From Candidula unifasciata (taxonomy: Eukaryota > Mollusca > Gastropoda > Stylommatophora > Geomitridae): 64,000 nt of DNA. Of the stretch, positions 22,351 to 34,158 are shown piece after piece (positions within the stretch are counted from its first letter, which is position 1; every line of letters begins with the position of its first letter). The notes below the pieces were generated by a model, which was not told the DNA's origin, searched no databases, and saw nothing but the letters and a program-made list of their open reading frames with translations. The stretch lies in the NCBI GenBank assembly GCA_905116865.2, contig CAJHNH020003190.1:500376-564375 (forward strand). Reading direction: 5' to 3'. The translations under genes and the position numbers were made by a program.

Positions 22351-23140
22351 CTGTCACGTGACAGAGATTAAACAAGTCTGAACAACAAATATTCTCTCTT
22401 CATCCCTCACAATCGCAAGAATAATAACCAACAACAACAAATAAAAAGAAATAAATTACAGCTGGTGCTGTTATAGTTCGAGTTCAGGTGTTAGTTTAAC
22501 TTCGACAAGAATACGGGCAATGTGAAAAAAGTGTAATAAACTGTACACACAACGGAGTGTTAAAACGTGCAGCTAAATGTTTTGAAGGTGCCCCAGTCTG
22601 CGACTGTGCCGCTCACGTGTTGCCACAGGCAAATAAGAGATGACAGATGACAGATAACACTACCGTTGTCCATGTAACCAGGTGATGTCAGAAATTTCTT
22701 CTAGATCCCCGCTGAATCAGACCAATAATTGTTAGGCTGCATGATGATATTATATAATACTGCCGCATGGTGGAAAGGGGGTGGGGGGAGCGCTTAACCC
22801 AACACCACCCCCCCCCCTTTTTTTTCCCCCAGCATTACAAATTTTATAGTTAAACATTGGAGAGGACGTGAGCGAGCCACCGCCCCCCCCCACCCCTAAC
22901 TCCAGACAGACGGTCTTAACCTCGCCCTAGCCAGCCCCCCCCCCCCCCAACCACCTATGCACAAATCGAAAGGGGTTTCAAATCCTTTCAGTTACCCCTC
23001 CCCCACCCCAGAATAAAGTGGTAAAACATTCGGGAACCCGCAACCATACCTTCACACCTTCATACCTACCACCTTACACATTTTCTAGGCAATTAATTGG
23101 GGATCGTGGAATGAATTCAAAGTGATTGACGAAATATGAG
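22351..23140. other. Intronic non-coding DNA with poly-C tracts
   Basis: Several C runs (22807-22819, 22883-22892, 22935-22950) and GGGGTGGGG-type sequence near 22780. I see no exon. Confidence 0.5.
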
Positions 23141-23186
23141 AAATGTTTAGACAGCCACTTGTATTAAGAGTCACGAGACAGAGGAG

Positions 23187-23447
23187 ATGGCGCCTAAACC
23201 ACAGACGCGGACCCTGAGAAGAAACCAGCACGGAATCACCAAACAGGCGTTAAAATGGGAAGTAGAAGAATTAAGGATGGGAGGACGCCGAAGAGAAACC
23301 CTAAAACGAACCTTGATAAGAGAGACCAAAGCTGCTGAACTCAATTCCATCCATGATATTGACCTAATTGCAGAGGATAGAACAGAATGGCAGAATAGAC
23401 TGCGAGCTCTGTGTAACATTGAATGGCACAAGATAATGAAAGAATGA
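23187..23447 (+). pseudogene. LINE C-terminal fragment (NLTR-3-like)
   Basis: Encodes TLKRTLIRETKAAELNSIHD and AEDRTEWQNRLRALC followed by a stop. This is the C-terminal tail typical of the same broad LINE type as 12976-13329, although the two are not close copies. It is 5' truncated and leads into a TA microsatellite. Confidence 0.7.
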
Positions 23448-23477
23448 ATATATATATATATGTATGTATGTGTGTGC

Positions 23478-23479
<2 letters not shown>

Positions 23480-23564
<85 letters not shown>
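23480..23564. repeat. (TA)n microsatellite
   Basis: About 42 TA units. Confidence 0.98.
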
Positions 23565-23565
<1 letters not shown>

Positions 23566-24323
23566 CTGGTTTACCTTATATTTGATCTTAATCGAAATTA
23601 TTTGTCCATTACATCACTGATCTACAATTTTTACCTGCTCACTTTAATACAAAGCTGTTGTGGTGGCGCTTAGTTGGTGCAGTTAATATCCTGGAGCAGT
23701 AACTTTCATCTCGTCAATGCATTTGTTGTTAAATCCTCAAAGAAGAGCGATGCTTTATCCTAATATTGTTAAGCAGAGAGCAAACTCTGTCTTTAAATGC
23801 AGAGAATGAAATGATGACAAAAGACTAAGCATGTTTTTCAGCATTAGGTGGATAATCTATCACTATTAATTCCTTTCATTAATTATTTATTTGTTCTTAA
23901 TTTTATTCTTTAACAAGGCAGTGGCATTTTATGACCAATGGCATACAATTTACGTCGGTCAGTAGCAGTTACTGGATCCAGTGTACAATGCCAACATTTT
24001 GAAATATTGATGTAACATTTTAAAGACGTACCGAAAGGTTGGGAGTGGTACCGAAAGTACAATTTTGCTCGACAATGTCAAATAGTGCCATTTTTGTATG
24101 GAAGTATCAACTTCGGCAGCCCTGAAATGATCACAAAGTTTTGTGACAAGTCCACTAGCTGAAATATTAAATTTAAAAAATCAGTTTGTCCGCCTTTATT
24201 TTCTATGACGGCCATAGACAGCATGCAGGTAGAACATGTTAATGGCAACGATGAGAATTACAACGATAATGATAAAAATAACCCATAAACTATTTCAAAA
24301 AGCTGCACACAAGAACGGCTTAC
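23565..24323. other. Intronic non-coding DNA
   Basis: No exon or recognisable repeat seen in this AT-rich part of intron 4. Confidence 0.4.
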
Positions 24324-24446
24324 ATTTCATCAGCCGCAACATGTTCAGATGTCGAGGCTGACTATACTGGCACCAAGTTACACTGACCATTGCATGTTTG
24401 TGGTGAATGTTGTTTGGGTTGATCCAAAATCGTGGCTTCGCTTCGC
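24324..24446 (-). CDS. Exon 4 of unknown multi-exon gene
   Basis: A 123-bp exon with a strong acceptor (CCTCCTCACTTTCCAG|GCG) and donor ATGAAAT|GTAAGC. It needs one base from exon 3, encodes 40 residues starting EAKPRFWINPNNIHHKHAMV and including HLNMLRLMK, and leaves one base that joins exon 5 correctly. The other two frames contain stops, so the phase is well determined. Rich in His, Asn and aromatic residues; function unknown. Confidence 0.75.
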
Positions 24447-25009
24447 CTGGAAAGTGAGGAGGTTAATTTACATTTGTGTTGTAAAATAAAGTTATTGGTT
24501 AACAGAAACAACATAATGGCGCTCCGGAAAAGCATATACATGCTTAGTGTTGGTGTCCTTGGCAGAAAAAAAAGTGTCTGAATGTCAGCAACACTCGTCT
24601 GCACAACTGACATCAAGAATTCTCCAGTTCATAGTTGACCTTCTTTCAGTCTGTATTGTTACATCGTATATAATAGACCACTGAAAACAAAGGAGGTCAA
24701 TTGGCACATCAGACATGTGCTCATCATTCATCATCATGTAGCAGGTCCTTTGCAGAACGTCGCTCTTATCACAGTCTGCCTGAAAGAAAATCGGTCTCTT
24801 GCCAGTTCTCCCGCCTCATGAACTTTCACACTCAAGGAGTCACTTATATCCTGTGCCCATCTTCGTGTCCTCTGAAAGTACTGCAGAGTTTTGGGAAATG
24901 CCATTCTGGTCTCAAGACTCAGTGAAGGGAAAAACCCCAACTGCACCTCCACGCGGTAGAGGACGGTAAACACACTGCTGTGTGGCCAACTCAGCTACGG
25001 GGACCGAGT

Positions 25010-25205
25010 ATTCGCCGGGACAAATGGACACCTGTGGAATGCCCTCTGCTGTTAGCAGGAGCATCACAGAGCAGGGCACTCACTTGCCCTAGCAATCTAA
25101 AAGGTTGCTGAGGGCTAAGGACACGGTCTAAAGCCATGTGGATGTGGAAAGCAACGGGAAACTACCACATTACTATCCCTAGAAACTCATCATTGAAGAC
25201 ATGTG
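25010..25205 (+). mobile_element. SINE-like repeat remnant
   Basis: Ends in AAAGCAACGGGAAACTACCA, then CTATCCCTAGAAACTCATC, closely resembling the 3' parts of the SINEs at 4109 and 12088. The 5' part has a possible tRNA-like stretch but no clear boxes. Confidence 0.5.
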
Positions 25206-25214
25206 GTCACAGAC

Positions 25215-25425
25215 CCATAGTTTATTTTAAACCAATCGGCGCCCCATGGGGACCTGGTAAAATCACACCAGCCGATTTTACTTCCCATAATATTTCCTGG
25301 TACACATTTTAGCTGGGTCATCATGGGAATCAATGTTATTCTTTAATTCGCTGATGCGGATTTGAACTAAAGTTCGTCAGACTTGCAAGAAAGCATTAAA
25401 CCACTGAGCAACCATGACTCCCTAC
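25215..25425 (-). mobile_element. tRNA-headed SINE, family E
   Basis: On the minus strand the head reads GGTTGCTCAGTGGTTTAATG (A-box region) and AGTTCAAATCC (B box, complement of 25358-25368). The body shares ACCAATCGGC and TTTTAGCTGGGTCA with the copy at 8035-8292. Confidence 0.72.
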
Positions 25426-25449
25426 GATATTAGACAGAAACGTTTTTCT

Positions 25450-26020
25450 GATGAGATGAGTTGGGTTACGAACCGACAGCACTCGGGACATTCCCATAAA
25501 CGCTTAGTCCTCATATTCAGGAGCCAGTGAAGAGTTCTAAAGCTGATTGTACCGCCAGCCGTTTGGTTATATGTTGGACCTACTTTTCCTCTGATTGCAG
25601 AATGTCGGCCAGATCTAATAGTTACTCACTGCGGCACTCATTATTTGCACACCGTATTGATCTTATCTCACTTCTACTTTGTTCACGTGCGCCCAAAGAG
25701 CCTTCAACACAACTACATTTTCATTTACCAGTTTACCACCAGTGGTGTCACATCCAGCAATCTGTATGTTTGTTTCACAAAACATATCGCAGAGACAGGC
25801 AACACATGCTAACTACTGAAGGCCTCTGAAGCGATGCTTGCCACATTGCACGGAACATTCCTTTGTCTGCCTTTCTCAGCACGCTTTTTTGGTCTGTTGT
25901 CATCACCACATGGGTGTGCTGCTAGTTCTCAAGCCAGTGGAGAGTTCTTTGACTGCCTCTACCTCTGTTCTCATACCACCTGTTGTGGTGAACAAGAAAC
26001 AAACAATGTTTTGGTACACA
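25450..26020 (-). pseudogene. LINE NLTR-4, RNase H region
   Basis: A decayed copy reading right to left. The blocks RTLHWLENQQHTHVV and SVLRKADKGMFRAMWQASLQ match the other NLTR-4 RNase H copies. The 3' end, ACAGCACTCGGGACATTCCC, matches those at 30750, 39640 and 55330. Frameshifts throughout. Confidence 0.75.
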
Positions 26021-26353
26021 CGTTGCACTAATAGATGCTGATTCGCTTTTTGCAATGAACACTTTCCCTGCGTCTCAACACAGAGACAAAAACAGTTGGA
26101 TTGTTGAACATTTTTCATTTCCATAATTTCCGGTTCAGCAGCTCTTGAAATCAATAGTGTTAGTAGCACAATGTTATGGTCATTGAACTTTAATACTGAC
26201 ATCTCAAATATGTCTGAAACATTATAATTCAGTTTCCCTTGGTGAACGCTTCGTCTTCTTCTTTCGTTCGCTTGAAAAAGATTATATTTTTTCTAGAATG
26301 ATCTTCACTGTCTTCTTAAAATCAATCAGCGACCTGTGAAGTTTGGTTCCCAC

Positions 26354-26524
26354 TTGGGTTTCTCTTGGCCAATAGCTGTGCCTTGATATGTTGCATTTGG
26401 AACAGTCTTAGAGGACGTGATTTGTTGACACAGGTGCCAATCCTCATGTGCATGCCTGATTCGCCAATCTTAAATTTCGTATACATGTGACTGCGAAGTC
26501 GATCATCTGGTCTAGTAACACCCA
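26354..26524 (-). CDS. Exon 3 of unknown multi-exon gene
   Basis: A 171-bp exon with acceptor TTATCTATTTTTAG|TGGG. Only one frame is open. It takes one base from exon 2 (a Val codon) and encodes 56 residues including GVTRPDDRLRSHMYTKFKIG and LRLFQMQHIKAQLLAKRNP. Two donors are possible: CCCAA|GTGGGA at 26353, which gives the phase exon 4 needs, or CTTCACAG|GTCGCT at 26333, which does not. I chose the first on phase. The helix-like stretch QMQHIKAQLLAK is vaguely reminiscent of TGF-beta-family propeptides, but this is not enough to name it. Confidence 0.72.
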
Positions 26525-26715
26525 CTAAAAATAGATAAAAACATACACCTATGTAGGTAACAATGTAAGTAAAGGTGTGGAAACAGACAGAAAAGGTTAC
26601 AACAATAATACACAAGATGTAGGAGCTATTTTGGACCTAAAAAATCTGCAGAAGTCAAATGCTATTAAACCTAAAACTAAACTTAGAATATTTAGTTGTA
26701 ATGCCAAACCAGTAC

Positions 26716-26845
26716 CTGGAGCCAGTCTTTCATTGAGATAAGGGGGCCGATACACAATATTGCAGGTGTGTTTGCCGTACGCATCCTCGTGGTAAACACA
26801 AAAGCTGTGGTGACCTTGACATTGTACAAACTGAGTTTCATCGCG
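26716..26845 (-). CDS. Exon 2 of unknown multi-exon gene, Cys-rich
   Basis: A 130-bp exon with donor GGCTCCAG|GTACTG and acceptor TTACTTTCTTTTAGAG|CGC. A closely spaced alternative acceptor lies two bases earlier (TTTTAG|AG); the inner one gives phase 0, matching exon 1. It encodes 43 residues including DETQFVQCQGHHSFCVYHED and KHTCNIVYRPPYLNERL. The spacing of three Cys with FCVY and aromatic residues suggests a compact disulphide or metal-binding fold, but no family is recognised. A 35-bp minisatellite starts about 20 bp upstream of the acceptor. Confidence 0.78.
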
Positions 26846-26867
26846 CTCTAAAAGAAAGTAAATGGTT

Positions 26868-27575
26868 TAATTTTTCACAGGATGCCAAAACATTTATTGG
26901 CTGAACTTATCACAGGATGTATGAACATTTATTGGCTGAACTTATCACAGGATGTGTGAACATTTATTGGCTGAACTTATCACAGGATGCCTACACATTT
27001 AATGGCTGAACTTATCAAAGGATGCCAAAACATTTAATGGTTGAACTTATCAAAGGATGCCTCAACATTTAACGGCTGAACTTATCAAAGGATCCCTAAA
27101 AATTTAATGGCTGAACTTATCAAAGGATGCCTAAACATTTAATGGCTGAAATTATCACAGGATGCCAGAACATTTAATGGCTGAACTTATCACAGGATGC
27201 CTCAACATTTAATGGTTGAACTTATCACAGGATGCCTAAACATTTAAAGGCTGAACTTATCGAAGGATGCCTAAACATTTAATGGCAGAACTTATCAAAG
27301 GATGCCAAAACATTTAATGGCTGAACTTAAATGCCTAAACATTAATAGCTGAACTTATTACAGGATGCCTGAACATTTAATGGCTGAACTTATCACAGGA
27401 TGCCTGAAAATTTAATGGCTGAATTTATCACAAGATGCCTAAACATTTAATGGCTGAACTTATCACAGGATGCCTCAACATTTAATGGCTGAACTTATCA
27501 CAGAATGCCTGAATATTGTATGGCTGAACTTATAACAGGATGCCTAAACATTTAATGGCTGAACTTAAAGCACGA
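26868..27575. repeat. 35-bp minisatellite next to a splice acceptor
   Basis: About 20 imperfect units of about 35 bp (CTGAACTTATCACAGGATGC, then CTAAACATTTAATGG). It occupies the intron immediately upstream of exon 2 on the minus strand, leaving only the polypyrimidine stretch. Units diverge by several percent, so this array is older than the 25-bp and 37-bp ones. Confidence 0.95.
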
Positions 27576-28165
27576 TGAATGAACATGTCCCGTGATTTAT
27601 GAACTTGCCATGGGATGTATGATCATGTCACACGATGTACGAACGTGTCACATGTTATATGAATGTGTCAAATGCTGTTTGAAAATGTCACATGATCTGC
27701 GGCCATGTCATATGATAAACGAACGTGCCCCGTGATGTATGAATATGTCACATAGCGTGTAAACATGTCTCATAGTGTTTATGAACACATCACACGGTGT
27801 ATGGATATGATGTATTAACATCACACTGGGTATAATTGATTTATCTGACCTATCAATACCTTACGTGATGTATGAACATATCCCCCAACGTATGATCTAT
27901 TTCTCTAACTTATCAACAGGTTACATCATGTATGAACATATCCCCCAACGTATGATCTATTTCTCTGACCCATGAACATACTACATGGTGTATGAACATA
28001 TACTAAGTATGATCGATTTATCTGACCTATGAACATACTTCATGATGTATGAACATATACTAAGCATGATCTATTTATCTGACCCATGAACATACTACAT
28101 GAAGAATGAACATATACTAAGTATGATCTATTTATCTAACCCATGAACATGTTACACGATGTATC
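27576..28165. repeat. Degenerate tandem repeats (ATGTATGAACATGTC)
   Basis: Short, strongly diverged units around GATGTATGAACATGTCACA grade into about 58-bp units (TGATCTATTTATCTGACC, CATGAACATACTACATGATG). Confidence 0.85.
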
Positions 28166-28676
28166 GAATACCAGTTGCTTTTTAAAAAAAACATGTCTTC
28201 TAATTCTTAATAAAAATTTACAACAACAACAACAAAGCGTCTAAAAAGATCATATCTGACCGAATTTATAAGTTCCCTATCATTATGATCAGTTTGTGCA
28301 AACAATCTCTTCTAAAATGCTTTATTTTGTCTGTTATCATGGGCGTTCGGTCATCTCTGTAAAAAAGAGCCTGTTATTATAGGCCGATCTATGCTTTTGT
28401 CGATGTAGCTTTAGAACTTTCCCAAAGGTTTATCCCATCCAGTTTCCTTCACAATGTGCTTCTATTTAGATTTGTTTGCATCTGCTGCGCAGCGCTTGAA
28501 CTCATTTACTTTCTCTTTTTCTAACCCATTCTTCTTTCTTGCAACCGCTGAAATGTCTTCCACACGTTCAGCAATTGTTTTACTGTCACTCTCTTTTCCT
28601 TCCATGCCTGTTTAACATCTGGGGTCCAGCACAGAAGCTGTTGCACAAAAACAGAGTTGTTGGTTAAGTGACATAC

Positions 28677-28819
28677 CTTTTGTCGAAGACGTCTAAGACG
28701 GGTGGGTTTTCGCCCTGTCCTACTTAGAAGTCGTCTAATAGCCATAATCTGGCCTAATTTGGCTTTAAAAATCACAACTGAACCCAGAGGATGATTACAA
28801 CAGTGATGGCTAGGACAGT
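28677..28819 (-). CDS. Exon 1 (first seen) of unknown multi-exon gene
   Basis: A 143-bp exon with a near-consensus donor (CGACAAAAG|GTATGT) and acceptor CTAGACACAAAACAG|AC. It encodes 47 residues: CPSHHCCNHPLGSVVIFKAK, then a very basic end (GRKPTRLRRLRQK) that continues into exon 2 in phase 0. The joined RLRQKR stretch could be a furin-type processing site, which would fit a secreted protein, but no signal peptide is in view. It starts needing one base from an earlier exon, so the gene begins further to the right; I could not find that exon. Confidence 0.65.
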
Positions 28820-28904
28820 CTGTTTTGTGTCTAGTGCTCTGATTGGGTAACACATGTCAAGTCAATGGCCGTGTCAGCATCACCACGTATTATTCCTACT
28901 CTAG

Positions 28905-29185
28905 TTGGGCTAATGTTAAATCATGAAGTATGATGATATCAAAGTCACAGATCAACTGCTCCAGTACAGACCCTCTCTGTCGGGCTCTACGACAGTTCTG
29001 TTAACACACTAACATTCTTGAATGCTAGGCGTTCCGTTTCTCCCTGACGCTCCTGTTCTCCTTTTTCTATTCCTTCTTCTCTCTCTCCATTTCCCCGTCT
29101 TATCCTCCCTACCCTCTCTCCGTTGGTAGCTGAAGATGATATCAAAAGCACAGATCACACAATCTGTAGCTCCAGCAATGATTCT
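28905..29185 (+). repeat. Interspersed repeat paired with 58435-58700
   Basis: Shares GACCCTCTCTGTC, a C/T-rich middle and TAGCTGAA.ATGA.(A/G)TCAA with 58435-58700. No coding content recognised. Confidence 0.5.
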
Positions 29186-29203
29186 TTTCATTTTGAAGTG
29201 CAA

Positions 29204-29205
<2 letters not shown>

Positions 29206-29273
<68 letters not shown>
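29206..29273. repeat. (AT)n microsatellite
   Basis: About 34 AT units. Confidence 0.98.
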
Positions 29274-29276
<3 letters not shown>

Positions 29277-30734
29277 ATTTCATATATGAACTGAAAAAAA
29301 TACATAAGTAAAAACAGACATATTCTTTAACTTACCAACAGAACAGCATATTCCCATTGGCAAAGGCAACGGGCCACTTGAAACTGTTGATGTTTATTTC
29401 ATATAACCTACATGATGCACCCATTCAAGTGTAGCACCCTGTGCTGCTAGCCCACTGTCTCAATGAAGATAAGCAAAATCTGAGGAGAGCTGTCTGGTGT
29501 ACACAGGGCGATCGGGTCGGGCTGCTTCCTCTCGTCATCTCCTCACTTCCGACTTGAAAGAATCTGCATAGCAGCTGATTGGAGATTATTGCATTAGTCG
29601 TCATTATCATCATGTGGCATGCCGAATATATATATATACTCATTGTTCACCTCAATGTCATCTTTGCAAGTCGGGTTAACCCGTAAGTGATTCGATTTTC
29701 TCCTAAGCGTGTTTTTAAGTGTGTTTGCACTGAAGACTCATGTTGTTCTCTTGATGTTAGCGACTGTAAGATTAGGCAAGAGTAGTGTGTCATCCAGGTA
29801 ATGGCCATACGCGCCATTCACGCCACTTAGCGACTGGTTCACATGCCGCAGGACTCCTAGGCTGATCCTGTAGGTTGATTAGTCCTCTTACAGAGTCGAG
29901 AGTCAGATTGTGACTAATTATTTCCCCAAGATGGCTGCTTGTTGTTAACTTTGTTTATATTGCTTGTCTTAGATATTTATTAAAGTTTTTTTAAATAAGT
30001 TTTTTGGTTTCCTTTTCCACCTGTGGAGGTGCTCAGTTTGGGGGGGGGGGGGGGGAAAGATATCTTTGTGTTTTAGGGACATGCCTTTTTATGTCAATAG
30101 TAATAGAAACTGCTGCGTATTTGACTGTTGTGGGTGGGGCCCCAATTTTTCCCCAAAATATTTATTAAATCCCATTATCTAGTACCTTGTATTAAAAAAG
30201 TGAAAGCAAAAATCTAAGAGCACCCCATAGAGAGATAAGGTGGTTGTGGTGTGTCAACAGGACCGTACAACGAGCGACTAACACCAGGCGACACATAGTG
30301 CCACAAGTCCGAAGCTGATCACACAAGTATTTTTGTTTTTAAATCAGGTTTATTCAGAAAAAAGAATGGATTACAAATTTAATTCATACTAACAAAAGCA
30401 AAAACAATAATGTGGCAAAAATTATTGATAACTGGTACCTTTGTTCCACCAATCTTTAGAAGAGTAGAACAGAAGGGGAGGCAGAAAAGGACAGAGGCGA
30501 GGAAAGAAGGGGTCGTTCGTGATTTTATGTTGGTGGTGTCGGTATCTTGACAATTTCAGCAACTGATGATTGTGTTGATGATGATATTGGTGACATTATA
30601 TATACATTTTATTTTTACACTTGAAATAATTTGAAGTAATCGTGTATTTGTATTTTTAAAGACAAAACAGTGGATAGACCGTAAACATGTCATTTATACA
30701 TTTAAAGCTGTTGACAGAAGTGGATGTCAGCTAA
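29274..30734. other. Non-coding DNA, no gene seen
   Basis: Contains a G run near 30041-30056. The frame at 29425-29643 has no support. No recognisable repeat apart from the LINE end that follows. Confidence 0.4.
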
Positions 30735-31990
30735 GATGAGTTGAGTTGAGTCAAGCATTGACATCACGGCACTCGGGGCAGCACTCGGGGCATTCCTATG
30801 CGTGCTCCATCCTCATCTTCAGAAGCCAGCGCAGAGTTCCAATACTGATGATGGTGCCAATCACAATGTGGTTATATGTCCGTCCTGCATTTTCTCTGAG
30901 TGTAATGAGCCGGCAAAACCCTCTGGTTACACCCAGGTGCCTCATTCTCTCCAGACCATAATAATAGTGTTTCTCTACTGATTCCGTTACTTGTTCCCAA
31001 AGGGCCTTGACCACGTCTGCCTTGTCAAGTATCAATTCATCACCCAGTGGTGCAGATCCAGCAAATTGATCTGCCTTTTCATTACCCAACACGCCGACAT
31101 TGTCTGGAGAAAAGATCCAAGGTATGCTCATTACCCATGTCCCAATTAGGCTTACCACTCTGCTCGAAACATCCCTGTCTTCACCTCTTTCAGAGTTTAT
31201 TACAATTACGACCTGTCTATGCATCTTGTTCTCTAGCCACAGGAGAGCTGCAGTTACCGCCTCCACCTCTATTCCCATGCTAGATGTTGTGGTGTCGTAT
31301 GTTAGGCTGTCCTGCACTAAAGATTTTCCATTGGCTTTCGCTACAAAACCCCAGGCACTTCTCTTTCCTCTCAATACAGAACCATCTGTATAGATATTCA
31401 TATCAACATTGCCTTAAATCAACTGTTGGACTTCCACCTTCGTAGCACCCGCTGGCCACTCTCTGCACTCCCGACTCAATGTGATCATAACCCTACACAG
31501 GTCAGACTTGTCCTCTGGTACTCTGACCCACTCCTCTCCTCGTCCAATGTTTTCCAGCATGCATACTTGTCTTATTGTGTTTTCTGATTGAGCGATCCAC
31601 GGTTTTCCCCCTTTCAGCCTCTGAGCCTTTCCTGCAGCCAAAGTCTCATACAGAGGGTGTTCTTTGTCTGCAGCTACTCTGAGATATGACTTCACCTGCA
31701 GCACCTTTAACCTATTTGCAATAGTCGGCAATGCAAAGATATATCACATGCACACAACTGGGATGTCTCTTGTACATCCCAGGATCAGCGCATAGCTTCA
31801 TTTTGTATGCGCTCAAGTTTCTCTAGCTGACCACAGGACGGTTGCCTTTTTCTGGGTTGATTAGAGCACTCATCTCCGTACACCAGTCGATCACCTTATC
31901 TACTGTCGTCTGTAATTCTTCAGCTATTTGATCCCGATCCCTCCCATTTCCTATATTCGAGTACCTCACCTGCAAATTTTAATATTCTGC
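30735..31990 (-). pseudogene. LINE NLTR-4 copy with RNase H domain
   Basis: The longest NLTR-4 copy with a readable RNase H domain (30796-31401). It starts MNIYTDGSVLRGKRSAWGF (first catalytic Asp), then IEVEAVTAALLWLEN (Glu). The third catalytic position reads VIVINSERG, Asn in place of Asp; the copy near 40070 keeps VIVIDSQSM. The last block is SPDNVGVLGNEKADQFAGSA. Upstream frames (31414-31731 and to about 31990) hold the thumb and linker region, with stops. A reverse transcriptase followed by a C-terminal RNase H places it near the I-type non-LTR elements known from molluscs. It is inactive. Confidence 0.85.
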
Positions 31991-32590
31991 CAACTCAAGA
32001 TGTTTCCAGGTATGCAATCTTGCTCGTAAAATCATTGAACTTTGAGTGTATATTTTGCTTTAATATTGGCTGTGCATACTTATAAGTGGTGTACCTTTCT
32101 TTGTGTTGCAATTTGGATATACTTTATCAAGAATTTTAGGATCAGCTTTTGGGTAAGCGACCGCCACGGTATTTAATCAGTATAAAATAAAAAACACACA
32201 GTCCACAAGTGCTGCTCTGCAAGTCTTGTAAGGTACGAGGGCTGTAACTGAAGGGTTCATAATTTACTAACCTCTCAAACTAAGTTACTGTTTTCCTTAC
32301 TAAATACTAACTAACGGTATAATTGTTTGTTGTAGCAGTATACTAATAATAATCCTTATCCATTTATGTTCATTTTCATGTGTGATATGTGTATGTTGTG
32401 CATCAGCTGCAGTTGTGTGGTCTGTTTTAAAGTGCTGCATTTGTTAAAAGTCAAAATCATATTACCCCTTCCCACTTTCCTAGGCCTCTAATGCAAAACC
32501 CCCTGGGACTCAAAGAGTTAACAGTAGTTTTCTTAAATATAAGGTAACATATTTCCTGGTATTCCACTGTTTATTTCTGTTATCCTTTAT
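31991..32590. other. Non-coding DNA, no gene seen
   Basis: Mostly unremarkable. Near 32503-32522 the sequence CTGGGACTCAAAGAGTTAA matches one end of the piggyBac-like MITE at 1512-1659; I could not find its partner end. Confidence 0.4.
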
Positions 32591-33424
32591 AATATACTAG
32601 CTGTACCCGGCCACGCGTTGCTATGGCATAGTTTGGCTAAATGGAAATGAAAGAAAATAGAAATCGCACATGTCTAATACAATCATTGTCTGCTCAGATA
32701 TAGAGATAGTCTTTGATCCCCGCCCACCACCACAACTAAATCCACCTACTACTCTCTCCCTCATCAAAGGTTTTTGGAAAAGAAACACAATGGAAATCGC
32801 TCGTGTCTAATATAGTTAATGTAGCAATAATTCTCTGCACAGATATAGAGATAGTCTGGTTTTCCAACTTTAGAAAACGCATCATATAATTGTGTCTTTA
32901 TATTAGTGGTCGTTTAAATGGTGTTATTAGCACAGTAACAAAAATGGTTATTTGGTTATCACATGCTAAAGCTGTTTGTATTTTTATAGGAGACGGAAGT
33001 AAAGCTACAGCTGTACTTGTAAATAACAAAATCAGTCTTAAAAAAATTGAATAGCGGAGGTAGCTTTAGTAAAATATAAACAAATTAAGTAATGAGAACT
33101 TGAAAATCACGTGTAAAGCTCTTAAATTTCTCTTAAATTTAGGTAATTATACACCTCATCTCCCCTCTTCCACCGACTACTGCTCTCTCCCTCTTCCAAG
33201 GATTTGAAAATCATCACTTGGCGATATTTTGTTGTTTTTGTAACTGACATTGACATCCCTGTCCATCCAGACTAAAATGGGGAGCAGGAATTGTAATAAG
33301 TAGTGAATGGGGCTAGTGTAATATTTACCACATCATCCTTCAAGTACCAGTACAACTACTACCACGACCACCACCACAGTAGCTAAAATAATGTCATTGC
33401 TATCTGTTTTACCATCGGAGTAGA

Positions 33425-33530
33425 CAGGGAGTCGTGAGCCAGAAGATTTTGTGCCGCATAGCTAGTGCTGTCGCCACGGACTTGTCAGGTTAGGATGTAT
33501 AATTTCGCTTCCCGACAGAAGAACGCCATA
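33425..33530 (-). mobile_element. Truncated SINE body, family H
   Basis: Contains CTAGTGCTGTCGCCACG, which is also in the body of the intact-headed SINE at 34023-34158. The head is missing. Confidence 0.45.
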
Positions 33531-34022
33531 ACCTTACCGGCGGTCTTCACATGAGAGCACTACGGTGTAACAGCCCAACCACAAATACTACTGCTGCTGC
33601 TACTTTGAGGGGGTAAAGCAGTTACTGTGACTTAAAGCTCTCTTAGTAAACAGTTTGCACCCCCCCCCCCCAAAAAAAAAAAAAAAAAAAAAAAAAAATA
33701 AAAATTCACCGACTACTCTTTCCTTCATTGAAGTAGTTGAGAGAAAAAAAAAACAATTGAAAAGCAAATGAAAATTGGAAAAATACACCATAATTAGGAT
33801 ATGAACGCTATGGTAAACAGCACAGCTTAAAATTCCAACGCAGATGAAATAATAAAATATAAATGGAAAGCTATGAAATTTCAGCGTAACTATGCAATTG
33901 TGAAGTTTAAAAATGAAATCCTAAGTATGCGAAATGGTCAAATTTAATTATCATCTGATTTACCCATATACCTGTCCTTTTTTTTTTTTTATTTTTTTTT
34001 ATTTTTTTTTTTAGTATTAGTA

Positions 34023-34158
34023 TTAGGCTAGTGCTGTCGCCACGACAGTGCAGGTGAGGATTTTATTTTAGCCCCAGGGAAAAAAACACTACTGCGGATT
34101 CGAACCCTGGTCTTCCAGACAGGAGCCCAGTGCTCTAACCATTCGACCAAGCAGCCAC
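34023..34158 (-). mobile_element. tRNA-derived SINE, family H
   Basis: The minus strand has a well-kept tRNA-like head: TGGTCGAATGGTTAGAGCAC around the A box (complement of 34130-34149) and a perfect B box GGTTCGAATCC (complement of 34096-34106). A short body ends in A/T-rich sequence. Not a functional tRNA gene: the 3' acceptor stem is replaced by SINE body. Confidence 0.8.

Noticed and set aside
26322..26353. Downstream donor CTTCACAG|GTCGCT for exon 26354-26524
   Set aside because: It would leave phase 0, which puts a stop into the next exon; CCCAA|GTGGGA gives a consistent phase. Not excluded without transcripts.
34096..34158. Functional tRNA gene
   Set aside because: A and B boxes are good, but the acceptor stem does not close and SINE body follows directly; it is a SINE head. 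The same applies at 4109 and 46795.
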